Source: Nocardiopsis composta (lineage in GTDB: Bacteria; Actinomycetota; Actinomycetes; Streptosporangiales; Streptosporangiaceae). Taken from it: DNA of 64,000 bases. The translations under genes were made by a program, and so were the position numbers. Position 1 is the first letter of the stretch. Each line of letters opens with the position of its first letter. Positions 29,523 through 38,388 of this stretch are shown in pieces. The notes beneath the pieces are model-generated. The model saw only the letters and a program-made list of their open reading frames with translations. It was not told where the DNA came from and made no database searches. The stretch is from positions 372,001 through 436,000 of the forward strand of contig NZ_JACHDB010000002.1 in assembly GCF_014200805.1 (NCBI RefSeq). Reading direction: 5' to 3'.

Positions 29523-31130
29523 GTGCGGGACGTGACGGTCTGGACCGGAGGAACCGTGTGGACCGGGGAGGGCGACACCGGTGCGCTCGCCGCGGCGCAG
29601 GGGCGCATCGTCGCCGTAGGGGCCGAGGCCGAGGCGCTCGCCGGGAAGGCGGCCGAGGTCGTCGACCTGGACGGCGGACTGCTCATGCCCTCCTTCGGCG
29701 ACGGCCACGCCCACCCGCTCTTCGGCGGACTGGAGTTCCAGGGCCCGCCCGTCCGCGACCTGGCCGACCCGGAGCAGGTCGCGGCCGCCGTCGGGCGCTG
29801 GGCCGCCGAGCACCCCGGGGCCGAGTGGATCGTCGGCGGCAGCTACGACCCCGCGATCGCGCCGCGCGGCGAGTTCGACGCCCGGGTGCTCGACGCCGCG
29901 GTGCCCGACCGCCCGGTCGTGCTGCGCGCCTACGACTACCACACCGTCTGGGTCAACTCCGAGGCGCTGCGCCGGGCCGGCATCACCGCCGACACCCCCG
30001 ACCCCGACGGCGGCACCATCGTGCGCCGCGCCGACGGCACCCCCATGGGCACGCTGCGCGAATGGGGCGCCGTCGACCTGGTCCTGGACCTGATCCCGGC
30101 GGAGGCCGCCGGAGACCGGATCCGCGCCCTCGCCGACGCCGGGCGGCGCTACCTGCGCTCGGGCATCACCTGGTACCAGGACGCCTGGGTCGACCCGGAG
30201 ACGGTCGGCGTCTACCTGGAGGCCGCCCGGCGCGGCACCCTGCTCACCCGGGCCGACCTGGCGCTGCGCGCCGACCCCGAGGAGTGGCGGGACCAGCTGT
30301 CGCTCTTCCCGGAACTGCGCGAGCGGGTCGGCGCCGAGCCCGCCGCGGCCGAACTGCTCACCGCGCGCACCGTCAAGTTCTTCGCCGACGGGGTGATCGA
30401 GGGCGGCACGGCCGCCCTGCTGGAGCCCTACGCCGACTGCCCGCACTCGCGCGGCATGCCGGTGTGGCCCGGCGCGGCGCTGGCCGAGGCGGTGGCCGCC
30501 TTCGACCGGCTCGGCTTCGAGGTGCACATCCACGCGATCGGCGACGCCGGCATCCGCAACGCCCTGGACGCGCTGGAGGAGACGGCGCGGACCAACCCGC
30601 CCCGGCCGCGCCGCCCGGTCATCGCGCACACCCAGCTCGTCGACCCCGCCGACCTGGAGCGGTTCGCCCGGGTCGGGGCGGTCGCCAACTTCGAGCCGTA
30701 CTGGGCCCAGCTCGACCCCCTCCAGGTCGACCTGACCATCCCCCGCCTCGGCGAGGGCCGCGCCGCCCTGCAGTACCCGATGGCGACCCTGCTCCGCGGC
30801 GGCACCCGGCTGAGCTTCGGCAGCGACTGGCCGGTCAGCACCGAGCGCCCGCTGGACGGCATCCAGGTGGCCGTCACCCGCCGCACCTTCGAGGGCGACC
30901 CGGCAGAGGGCTGGATCCCCGAGGAGCGGCTCACCGCCGAGCAGGCCCTCACCGCCTACACCGCGGGCTCCGCCTACCAGGCCGGCGCTGAGCACCGCCG
31001 CGGCACCCTCCGCGTCGGCGCCGACGCCGACCTGCTCTGGCTGGACCGCGACCCGCGCGCCGTCGACCCGATGAAGATCGCCGCGATCACCGAGCGCGGC
31101 ACCTGGCTGGCCGGCCGCCGCGCGGTCTGA
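29523..31130 (+). CDS. Amidohydrolase family 3 metal-dependent hydrolase (YtcJ-like)
   Basis: Length 535 aa. I chose GTG 29523 because GGGAGG ends 5 nt before it; a longer frame reaches upstream through the promoters. Metal site residues visible: DGHAH (N-terminal His pair), a KFFADG segment (candidate bridging Lys/Asp), HIHAIGDAGI, IAHTQ and FGSDWPV. YtcJ-like enzymes hydrolyse amide, ester or N-formyl bonds; natural substrates are poorly known. Divergent from the permease/TetR pair. Confidence 0.9.
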   Translation: MRDVTVWTGGTVWTGEGDTGALAAAQGRIVAVGAEAEALAGKAAEVVDLDGGLLMPSFGDGHAHPLFGGLEFQGPPVRDLADPEQVAAAVGRWAAEHPGAEWIVGGSYDPAIAPRGEFDARVLDAAVPDRPVVLRAYDYHTVWVNSEALRRAGITADTPDPDGGTIVRRADGTPMGTLREWGAVDLVLDLIPAEAAGDRIRALADAGRRYLRSGITWYQDAWVDPETVGVYLEAARRGTLLTRADLALRADPEEWRDQLSLFPELRERVGAEPAAAELLTARTVKFFADGVIEGGTAALLEPYADCPHSRGMPVWPGAALAEAVAAFDRLGFEVHIHAIGDAGIRNALDALEETARTNPPRPRRPVIAHTQLVDPADLERFARVGAVANFEPYWAQLDPLQVDLTIPRLGEGRAALQYPMATLLRGGTRLSFGSDWPVSTERPLDGIQVAVTRRTFEGDPAEGWIPEERLTAEQALTAYTAGSAYQAGAEHRRGTLRVGADADLLWLDRDPRAVDPMKIAAITERGTWLAGRRAV

Positions 31131-31208
31131 CCCCGCACGGAGCCGCGCCGCAGAGGCGGCGGCCGCCCCGCCCGCGCGGTTCCCCTCCGCCTGCGGCACC
31201 GCCCACCT

Positions 31209-31278
31209 CGTTGGTCTCGGACTCATCGACCGGCACCGGGCCGCAGGACGGAGCCGGTCGATGAGTCCGAGACCAACG
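31209..31278 (+). terminator. 26-bp perfect inverted repeat downstream of the amidohydrolase
   Basis: Arms at 31209-31234 and 31253-31278 are perfectly complementary, with an 18-nt loop, 78 nt after the stop codon. It would form a very stable RNA hairpin; terminator is the simplest reading, but the length is also compatible with a MITE-like element end. Confidence 0.6.
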
Positions 31279-31956
31279 GAGAAGCGGGGCGCCCCGCGAT
31301 CGAACCCCTGGGCGACCGGCCGCTGGATCGCCGATGGGGCCTTCCCCCCTGAGCCCCGCCGCCGGTGGGCCCGGAGGCCGCGGGATCGCCGCGGCCGGTT
31401 CCGCCCCGGAGCCGGAACCCCGCAGGACCAGAACGCTGATGGGGTTTCGCCCACCGGTACCGCCCCCACCCACCCGCCTGAGGCGCGGCCCCGCCCCGTC
31501 GAGCCCGGGGTCGTTGCTTTTCCCGGCCCCAGGGGGCGCGCGTCGTGTGCCGGGCCGCGGGGCGGTGGGCCGGGCGAAAGCAACAAGCCGGGGCCGACGT
31601 TGCCGTGACCCCGATGGCGTTGAGTCCAACGCGGGTGGGCGCGGGGCAGGGCCCGGGAAAGGCCGGGACGCCACGGCGGGGGAGGACCCCGTCAACGCTC
31701 CAGCCCTCGTCCCCTCGCCGCCCGCCTCCGGCCGTGCCCCCGGCCCGCCCGTCGGGCTCCGGTTTCGAGGACAGGGCCCGTAGAGCCGCTTTGAAACGGG
31801 CAAGGGCGGCGCGGCCGGGGGCGGGGCCGACCGGGGCGGGCGCGGAGCGGAACGCGGGAAAACGGGTTGTCGCCCGGCGCCCGATCGGGGCACCCTGGTC
31901 GCGATCGGACACAGCGCCCCTGCGCGCGCGTCCCCCGACACCGAAGGAGCCGTTGC
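31279..31956. other. Hairpin-rich gap without a convincing gene
   Basis: Open frames here lack recognisable domains and run through the hairpins. Visible structures: a near-perfect 17-18-nt inverted repeat at 31513-31584, a 6-bp hairpin GCGTTG/CAACGC about 31615, and a GTTTC/GAAAC pair about 31762-31800. The RBS of the MoxR gene (AAGGAG) is at 31943. Confidence 0.45.
31513..31584. repeat. Near-perfect inverted repeat in the 31-kb gap
   Basis: Left arm GTTGCTTTTCCCGGCCC and right arm GGGCCGGGCGAAAGCAAC pair except near one bulge; the intervening 37 nt are GC-rich. Confidence 0.55.
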
Positions 31957-33018
31957 GTGCAGGCAGCCGTCGCCGTGACCCCCGCCCGCGTACCCGAGCT
32001 GCTGCTCGGGCTGGCCACCGTGCGCCCCGTCTTCCTCTGGGGCGCGCCCGGGATCGGCAAGTCGTCGCTGGTGCGGCAGTTCGCGGAGTCGCTCGGGCTG
32101 GAGTGCGTGAGCCTGCTCGGCACCCAGCTCGCCCCCGAGGACCTCATCGGGGTGCCGCAGATCCGGGACGGCCGGTCGGTGTTCTGCCCGCCGGAGGCCA
32201 TCGCCCGGGACGAGCCCTACTGCCTGTTCCTGGACGAGCTCAACGCCGCCTCGCCGGACGTGCAGAAGGCGTTCTACTCGCTCATCCTGGACCGCCGCAT
32301 CGGCGGCTACGAGCTGCCCGCGGGCAGCATCGTGATCGGTGCGGGCAACCGCGCCACCGACAACGCGCTCGCCCGGCCCATCGCGTCCGCACTGGTCAAC
32401 CGGCTCACCCACGTGCACCTGCAGGCCTCGGCCACCGACTGGCTGGACTGGGCCGCAGGCAGCGGCATCCACCCCTGGATCACCGACTACATCACCGACC
32501 GGCCCGACCACCTCTGGTCGGCCCCGCCCAAGACCGAGGAGCCGTTCTCCACGCCGCGCTCCTGGCACATGCTCTCCGACGCGCTGCACTCCTTCGGCCC
32601 CGAGCTGGACGAGCAGACCCTCGCCGTCATCGCGCACGGCACCCTCACCCCGGCGCACGCCACCGCCTTCTGCGGCTACGCCAAGGTGGTGCGCAGCCGG
32701 TACGGCCTGGACGCCATCCTCAAGGGCGACGCCCGCTGGCCGCACCGCCCCGAGGACCGCGACCTGCTCTACTTCCTCGCCGACGCGTTCCGCGGCCGGC
32801 TGGTCAAGGAGCTCCCCGCCGGCAAGGAGCACGCCTCCCCGGCGGTGCAGCAGACCGTGCACCGGGCCAAGGCGCTGCTGGTCCAGCTCGCCGAGGTCTC
32901 GGTGGAGGTGGCCCGCTCGGTCATCGCCGACGACCCCGACGGCGAGCCGGTGCTGCCCTCCTGGTTCCTGGTCGAGGCGGCCCGGGACATGCCCCGGCTG
33001 GTCGAGGCGCGCCGGTGA
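31957..33018 (+). CDS. MoxR-type AAA+ ATPase
   Basis: Length 353 aa; GTG start 8 nt after AAGGAG. Walker A GAPGIGKSS (about 30-38), Walker B LFLDELNAAS (about 92-101), sensor 1 GAGNRATDN (about 129-137). MoxR ATPases work as chaperones with VWA-domain partners, and the next gene encodes one, overlapping by 4 nt (GTGA), so the two proteins are translationally coupled and probably act together. Target of the pair unknown. Confidence 0.9.
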   Translation: MQAAVAVTPARVPELLLGLATVRPVFLWGAPGIGKSSLVRQFAESLGLECVSLLGTQLAPEDLIGVPQIRDGRSVFCPPEAIARDEPYCLFLDELNAASPDVQKAFYSLILDRRIGGYELPAGSIVIGAGNRATDNALARPIASALVNRLTHVHLQASATDWLDWAAGSGIHPWITDYITDRPDHLWSAPPKTEEPFSTPRSWHMLSDALHSFGPELDEQTLAVIAHGTLTPAHATAFCGYAKVVRSRYGLDAILKGDARWPHRPEDRDLLYFLADAFRGRLVKELPAGKEHASPAVQQTVHRAKALLVQLAEVSVEVARSVIADDPDGEPVLPSWFLVEAARDMPRLVEARR

Positions 33019-34817
33019 GCCGCGGCGGGAAGCGGGGAAAGGGCAAGCGGCCCGACCCGGCCCGGGAGGCCTTCCTGCAGGGCGCCGCCGCGGCCGCGGC
33101 CCACCCGGTGCTCTCCGCCATCGAGGTGCGGTACTGCGCGGAGGACTGCACCCACGTCGAACCGGGCGGGATGGCCGTGGTCGACTCCGGCGGCACCGTG
33201 CACGTCGACGCCTCCCGGCGGGCCGAACCGGCCGAATGGACCTGGGCCGTCGCGCACTGCGTGCTGCACCTGGGCTTCGGCCACGTGCCCGCGGCCGCCG
33301 GGGAGCGGGAGCAGCCCGACCCCGCCCTGGTCGCGGCCAGGTGCACCGCGGTCGCCCGGTTCCAGGCGACCCTCGGCGGCACCGGCACCCCGCCCGGCCA
33401 CGTCCCGCTCGCCTTCCCCGGCTCCGATGAGGAGTCGCTGGCCGCGCGGTGGCGCCGCGACGGCGTCCCCGAGGGCTACACCCGCTGCGGCACCGGCGGC
33501 CCCGGGCCCGACCACCGGCTGGTGCCCTGGCAGGGCTTCCGGACACCGCCCGACTGGCAGCGGGCGTTCGCGCACGGGCTGACCCGGACCATGGCCGTGG
33601 CGATGGAGCGGGCCGGCGGCAGGCCCCAGGGGCCGGACGGCCGCCTCCGGGACCGGCGCCCCTGGGAGCGGGCGCTGGACTGGTTCATCTCCTCCTACCC
33701 GCTGCTCGGCGGCATCGCCGCCGGGATGGAGCTGGTCGCCGACGCCGACCTGGCCCGGGCGCACGGGATCGCGATCGCCGCGGTGGACGCCTCGGCCGGC
33801 GAGATCTACATCAACCCGTTCGCCCCGCACACCGATGAGGAGTGGCGGTTCATCCTCGCCCACGAGATGCTGCACGCCGCGCTCCGGCACGGCGACCGGC
33901 GCGGCCCGCGCGACCCCTACCTGTTCAACGTCGCCGCCGACTACGTGATCAACGGGTGGCTGCGCGAGATGGGGGTGGGCGACATGCCGAACGGGGCGCT
34001 GCACGACCCGCGGCTGGCCGGGCTCTCCGCGGAGGAGGTCTACGACCGCATCGCCACCGACATGCGCCGGGCCCGCCGGCTGTCCACGCTGCGCGGCAAG
34101 GGGGCCGGCGACGTCCTCGGCGAACCCCTGCCCCGCCCGCCCAAGGACTACGTCGACCTGGACGAGTTCTACCGGCGCGGCCTGGCCCGCGGCATGGAGC
34201 TGCACGACCGCGGCGAGCGCGGACTGCTCCCGGCCGGCCTGGTCGAGGAGATCCGGGCGCTGGCCCACCCGCCGCCGCCCTGGGACGTCCGGCTGGCCCG
34301 CTGGTTCGACGAGTTCGTGCCCCGCCCGCAGGCGGTCCGCTCCTACGCCCGCCCGTCCCGCCGCCAGGCGTCCACCCCGGACATCCCGCGGGCCGGCCGG
34401 TACTTCCCGCCGGAGGAGGTGGCACGGTGCACCTTCGGGGTCGTGCTGGACACCTCCGGATCGATGGACGCCCGCCTGCTCGGCAAGGCGCTGGGCGCCA
34501 TCGCCTCCTACGCCGCGGCCCGGGACGTCCCCGCGGCCCGGGTCGTCTTCTGCGACGCCGCCCCCTACGACGCCGGCTACCTCGCGCCCGCCGAGATCGC
34601 CGGCCGGGTGCGGGTCCGCGGCCGCGGCGGGACGGTGCTCCAGCCCGGCATCGACCTGCTGCACCGCGCCGACGACTTCCCGCGCACGGCACCGCTGCTG
34701 GTCATCACCGACGGCCGGTGCGACACGCTGCGCGTCCGCCGCGAGCACGCCTACCTGCTGCCGCGCGGCGGCAGGCTGCCGTTCCGGGCCGCCGGGCCGG
34801 TCTTCGAGGTCCACTGA
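33015..34817 (+). CDS. VWA-like/metallopeptidase protein (DUF2201 type) with duplicated peptidase domain
   Basis: Length 600 aa, GTG start overlapping the MoxR stop. The C-terminal VWA-like domain has the MIDAS motif DTSGS (479-483). The central zinc-peptidase domain has HEMLH (283-287) with a third His three residues later. The N-terminal 150 residues repeat the same plan: VVDSGGTVHVDA, Trp, then AHCVLH (His81-Cys82-...-His85) aligns with AAVDASAGEIYIN, Trp, LAHEMLH, but the catalytic Glu is Cys. So one copy is probably active and one degenerate. Family members usually accompany a MoxR ATPase; substrate unknown. Confidence 0.87.
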   Translation: MSRGGKRGKGKRPDPAREAFLQGAAAAAAHPVLSAIEVRYCAEDCTHVEPGGMAVVDSGGTVHVDASRRAEPAEWTWAVAHCVLHLGFGHVPAAAGEREQPDPALVAARCTAVARFQATLGGTGTPPGHVPLAFPGSDEESLAARWRRDGVPEGYTRCGTGGPGPDHRLVPWQGFRTPPDWQRAFAHGLTRTMAVAMERAGGRPQGPDGRLRDRRPWERALDWFISSYPLLGGIAAGMELVADADLARAHGIAIAAVDASAGEIYINPFAPHTDEEWRFILAHEMLHAALRHGDRRGPRDPYLFNVAADYVINGWLREMGVGDMPNGALHDPRLAGLSAEEVYDRIATDMRRARRLSTLRGKGAGDVLGEPLPRPPKDYVDLDEFYRRGLARGMELHDRGERGLLPAGLVEEIRALAHPPPPWDVRLARWFDEFVPRPQAVRSYARPSRRQASTPDIPRAGRYFPPEEVARCTFGVVLDTSGSMDARLLGKALGAIASYAAARDVPAARVVFCDAAPYDAGYLAPAEIAGRVRVRGRGGTVLQPGIDLLHRADDFPRTAPLLVITDGRCDTLRVRREHAYLLPRGGRLPFRAAGPVFEVH

Positions 34818-34879
34818 GCCCGGCCGCGGATCCGGCCCCGGGTCGGCGGGCCGCCGCCGTCCGGTGCTTGGATGGGGCC

Positions 34880-35377
34880 ATGATCGTTCGCGACATGCTC
34901 CCCGCGGAGGCCGCCGAGGTCGGAGAGCTGCGGGTCGCCGCCTACCGGGCCGAGGACCTGCTCTCCGTGCACCCGCCCTACGCCGAGGTGCTGCGCCGCC
35001 TCGGGGCGGACGGCAAGGGCGAGATCCTGGTGGCCGCCCCCGGGGACGGCCCCGGCGCTGCGGCCGCACTGCTCGGCACCGTCATGATCGAACCCTGGAC
35101 ACCGAACAGCGAGGTGGCCCTCGGCACGCACGAGGTGGAGGTCCGCGCCCTGGCGGTCTCCCCGGCGGCCCGCGGCCGCGGCGTCGCCCGCGCCCTGATG
35201 GCCGAGGTGGAGGAGCGCGCCGCCGCCCGCGGCGCCGGCCGGGTCGTCCTCTCCACCCAGCCGGCCATGGCGGCGGCCCAGCGCCTCTACGCCTCCCGCG
35301 GCTTCACCCGCCTACCGGACCGCGACTGGAGCCCGATCCCCGGCTTCACCCTGCTCGCCTACGGCAAGGACCTCTGA
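34880..35377 (+). CDS. GNAT-family N-acetyltransferase
   Basis: Length 165 aa. Acetyl-CoA motif A is intact: VRALAVSPAARGRGVARALM, followed by motif B with AQRLYASRGF. The ATG follows GGATGGGGCC. It transfers an acetyl group from acetyl-CoA to an unknown amine. 62 nt after the VWA gene, so possibly in the same transcript, but separate function is likely. Confidence 0.88.
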   Translation: MIVRDMLPAEAAEVGELRVAAYRAEDLLSVHPPYAEVLRRLGADGKGEILVAAPGDGPGAAAALLGTVMIEPWTPNSEVALGTHEVEVRALAVSPAARGRGVARALMAEVEERAAARGAGRVVLSTQPAMAAAQRLYASRGFTRLPDRDWSPIPGFTLLAYGKDL

Positions 35378-35406
35378 CCGCCCCGGGGCGGCCGGAGCCG
35401 GGCGGG

Positions 35407-36285
35407 TCAGTCGAACAGTTCGTCGGTGGTGGTGACGGTGGGGGCCCGGTGGATCCAGGTTTCCAGGACTTCGCGGTCGGTGCAGGAGGTGATGCGCCTG
35501 CGTGCCTGTTCGTCGATGGGGATGCCGCGTGCTTCCAGGACGATGATGATGGCGCGCGTCTCGCCTTCGGTAAAGCCCTCGGCCCGGCCTTCGGCCCGGC
35601 CTTTTCCGTAGTGCCTGCGGGCGAATTCGGTCTTGAGGGCGCTTCCGCTCTCTGCCATCAGTGCCTCCCAGCTGGTCCGGGCCGCCGTCGAGAACTCGGC
35701 GAGCACGTAGTCATGGTAAACGGCGAAGCGGTCGTCGGGGATGGATCGCAGCGCCTCGGCGAATGCGCGGAGCGTCTTCTCCTGCTCGGAGCCGTGCGCG
35801 AGGGCCGACAGCGCGGCCAGCTCGGGATCGGAGCGGGCGGCCTCGGCGGAGGTGACGACCGGGATCTCGGCGGGGCCGAGGACGATGGGGCGCAGTACCC
35901 AGTCCGGGTGCCCGATGTCGATCGGGGTGCGGGCCCAGCGGGCGGTCCGCTCGGCCCAGCAGACCACCAGGAGGAGCGCCGGGCATTCCAGCCGGGCCCG
36001 CACCGTGGCTAGGTAGACCGGCCAGCTGAACCGCTTGCGCTCGTCCCGGCCGCGCTGGACCTCCACCACGATGCCGAACGTGTTGTTCCCGGAGCCGTCG
36101 GTGAGGGCGACCACGGTGTCGCCCCGGTACTCCTTCGGCTGGAGGTCGTTGCAGTCGGTGGGGGCGGCTCTGGCGGAGGCGTACTCCGGCAGCGCGCAGT
36201 GGGATACGGATTCGAGGAGGAAGGGGGCGAGTTCCGGCCGGTTCCGGAAGAACTCGGTCCGGATCTCATGCTCAGGGCTGGGCAT
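35407..36285 (-). CDS. Rpn/PD-(D/E)XK nuclease-like protein
   Basis: Length 292 aa. The pattern VALTDGSGNNTFGIVVEVQRG (Asp, then EVQ) resembles the PD-(D/E)XK core of Rpn-type proteins, and the tail has their typical EGRAEGFTEGE run plus a predicted helix with GIPIDEQARRRI. Such proteins are abundant, often strain-specific, and some cut DNA and promote recombination or act in phage defence. Codon choice seems less GC-biased than in neighbours (more T/A third bases near the 3' end), hinting at acquisition. Function is inference from the fold. Confidence 0.6.
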   Translation of the reverse strand: MPSPEHEIRTEFFRNRPELAPFLLESVSHCALPEYASARAAPTDCNDLQPKEYRGDTVVALTDGSGNNTFGIVVEVQRGRDERKRFSWPVYLATVRARLECPALLLVVCWAERTARWARTPIDIGHPDWVLRPIVLGPAEIPVVTSAEAARSDPELAALSALAHGSEQEKTLRAFAEALRSIPDDRFAVYHDYVLAEFSTAARTSWEALMAESGSALKTEFARRHYGKGRAEGRAEGFTEGETRAIIIVLEARGIPIDEQARRRITSCTDREVLETWIHRAPTVTTTDELFD

Positions 36286-36379
36286 GGCGGGACGGTAGCG
36301 GCGGTGCCGTGGCGAAGGGCGCGGAACCGGAAAAGAACCGGGAAAACCGCACCTGCTGGAATTCCAGGGTGCGGGCGGG

Positions 36380-37240
36380 TCAGCCGTCGGCCAGGCGCTC
36401 GGCCGCGGCGGCGGTGCGGGCGATCTCGGCGGCGACCAGGTGCGGGGCGTCGGCCATCGGGATGTGGCCGCAGCCGAGCAGGGTGACCAGGCGGGCGTGC
36501 GGGATGCGGCGCAGCGCGCGCGGCGCCCCGGACGGGGGCAGCAGGCGGTCGCGGTCGCCCCAGGCGATGGTCACCGGGCAGGGGACCGGGGAGGCGAACC
36601 GGTAGGACGCGATCCGCGGGACCAGCCGGACGAACGGAGAGCCGGCGCTGACCAGGGTCGCGTCGAAGGCGAGGCGCGCGGCGGCGGGGGAGGCCGGGTC
36701 GCCGCGCAGCACCCGGCGGGCGATGGCGCGGGCCGGCGGGCTGGTCGCGGCGGCCACCCGGACCGGCTCGGGGACCCGGCCGGCCGCGCGGGCGCCCGCG
36801 GCCAGCAGCCGCAGCCCGGCGTGCGTGGCGGCCGGGGCGAACCCGGCCGGGGAGAACGCGGTGACCGAGGCGGCGAACCCGCGCGCGCCCAGCTCCAGCG
36901 CGAGCGCCCCGCCCAGCGAGTTCCCGGCCAGGTGCGGCCGCTCCAGGCCGAGCTCGGAGCAGATCCGCTGCACCGTGTCGGCCAGCGAGGCGACGTCGTA
37001 GCGGGCGCCGGGCGGCGGGGCGTCGGAGGCGCCGAACCCGGGGAGGTCCAGGGCGAGCAGCCGGTGTCCGCCGGCCAGCTCGCGCATCACCGGGTACCAG
37101 GTCTGCCGCCGGTGCCCCAGGCCGTGCAGCAGCACCACCGGGGTGCCCGAGCCGGCGAGGTCGTAGACGACGGCACCGCGGCCCGCCTGCACGGGGGCGG
37201 CCGCCGCTCTCCGGCGGCGGGTCGGCGTCGCAGCGCTCAC
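36380..37240 (-). CDS. Alpha/beta-hydrolase fold protein
   Basis: Length 286 aa. GTG 37240 is preceded by GAGGAGG (6-nt spacing); the frame runs further upstream without a better start. After an Arg/Ala-rich leader come HGLGH (oxyanion loop), LDLPGFGASD, nucleophile Ser in GNSLGG, an acid in AWGDRDRL and His in GCGHIPM. Substrate unknown. Confidence 0.88.
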   Translation of the reverse strand: MSAATPTRRRRAAAAPVQAGRGAVVYDLAGSGTPVVLLHGLGHRRQTWYPVMRELAGGHRLLALDLPGFGASDAPPPGARYDVASLADTVQRICSELGLERPHLAGNSLGGALALELGARGFAASVTAFSPAGFAPAATHAGLRLLAAGARAAGRVPEPVRVAAATSPPARAIARRVLRGDPASPAAARLAFDATLVSAGSPFVRLVPRIASYRFASPVPCPVTIAWGDRDRLLPPSGAPRALRRIPHARLVTLLGCGHIPMADAPHLVAAEIARTAAAAERLADG

Positions 37241-37414
37241 CTCGGTCCTCCTCGGGGCGTTCGCGGGTCGGGCGGAAGGGCGGCCGTGCGGGCGCTCCGC
37301 CCGGCGCGGTCCGGTCGGAACAACGGTACCGACCGCTCGGGACGCGTCCGCGCCCGGAGCCCGCTCCCGGCGGGTGCGCCTCCGGCGGCCGCGAGGGGAA
37401 CCCCTGTTCGACTC

Positions 37415-37443
37415 TTGTGTCCTGCGGTGCGCGGTCCTATCCT
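37415..37443 (+). promoter_or_regulatory. Putative promoter of the DUF4287-SRPBCC gene
   Basis: TTGTGT (37415-37420) and TATCCT (37438-37443) with a 17-nt spacer, 170 nt before the ATG; the best housekeeping-type promoter match in the area. Confidence 0.5.
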
Positions 37444-37612
37444 GTGCCCAGGCGCAGTCCCGCGCCCAACCTCCGCTCCGGCGCCCACGCCGCCGGCCCC
37501 GGGAGGCAAAGGGGGCTTCGAGCCCTCGGGACACCGGTCGGTACAGAGCCCCATCCGGCGGGGCCGGGGGGAGCGTGGGTCCCGCGGTCGCGCCGTCGCC
37601 AGGGAGCCTCTG

Positions 37613-38311
37613 ATGACCAGGCAGAAGTCCTTCAAGAACACCGTCCGCTCGCGCATGGCCGAGACCGGCGAGAGCTACACCGCGGCCCGCCGCCGCATCC
37701 TGGAGAAGCAGGCCCCGGACGCGCCGCGGACCGGCGCGCAGAGCGGCGCCGGGGAAGCCTCCGAGGGGATCGGGGCCCACCGCCCCGCCGCCGTCGCCGA
37801 GCGGACCGGCCGGAGCTGGGAGGAGTGGTTCGCCCTGCTCGACGCCTGGGGCGCGACCGCGCGCGACCACACCGAGATCGCCCGCCACCTGGTGCGGGAG
37901 GAGGGCGTCGAGGGCTGGTGGGCGCAGAGCATCACCGTCGCCTACGAGCAGGAGCGGGGCATGCGGCTGCCCGGGCAGATGTCCGACGGCACCTTCTCGG
38001 TCACCGGCAGCAGGACCGTGGCCGTCCCGGTGCAGCGGCTCTTCGCGGCCTTCGCCGACGAGGCGCTCCGCGACCGCTGGCTGCCCGGGGCCGGGCTGCG
38101 GGTGCGCACCGCCACCGAGCCCAAGAACTTCCGCGCCGACTGGGAGGGCGGCGGCCTCCTGGTGGCCGGCTTCACCGCCAAGGGGGAGGCCAAGTCGCAC
38201 GTCGGCATCGCGCACGAGCGGCTCCCCGACGCCGAGCAGGCCGCCCGGACGAAGGCCTACTGGCGGGAGCGGCTCGCCGCGCTCAAGGCCCTGCTCGAAG
38301 AAGAGGGGTGA
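37613..38311 (+). CDS. DUF4287-like / SRPBCC (AHSA1-like) two-domain protein
   Basis: Length 232 aa; AGGGAG precedes the ATG. Residues 1-35 (KSFKNTVRSRMAETGESYTAARR) are the short basic helical module found in several actinobacterial proteins; residues about 65-115 form a DUF4287-like helical region; residues about 120-232 look like a START/SRPBCC fold (VPVQRLFAAFADEALRDRWLPG; KGEAKSHVGIAHERL). SRPBCC folds bind hydrophobic ligands or act as chaperones. Function unknown. Confidence 0.75.
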   Translation: MTRQKSFKNTVRSRMAETGESYTAARRRILEKQAPDAPRTGAQSGAGEASEGIGAHRPAAVAERTGRSWEEWFALLDAWGATARDHTEIARHLVREEGVEGWWAQSITVAYEQERGMRLPGQMSDGTFSVTGSRTVAVPVQRLFAAFADEALRDRWLPGAGLRVRTATEPKNFRADWEGGGLLVAGFTAKGEAKSHVGIAHERLPDAEQAARTKAYWRERLAALKALLEEEG

Positions 38312-38330
38312 GCCGGACCGCGCAGACCCG

Positions 38331-38370
38331 GCCGGGGCCCGCCCCCTGAAAAAAGGGGCGGGACCCCGGC
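38331..38370. terminator. Bidirectional terminator
   Basis: A 15-bp GC stem (left GCCGGGGCCCGCCCC; one bulged A on the right) with a 9-nt A-rich loop, between two convergent genes: 20 nt from one stop and 19 nt from the other. Confidence 0.8.
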
Positions 38371-38388
38371 TGGCCGCGGCCCCCGGGA

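Noticed and set aside
31209-31278. Insertion-sequence end or attachment site
   Set aside because: No transposase or integrase gene lies within reach and no target duplication flanks the repeat; terminator is simpler.
31223-31912. A 229-residue minus-strand frame in the 31-kb gap
   Set aside because: It runs through the 26-bp inverted repeat and the other hairpins, lacks a ribosome site and any domain.
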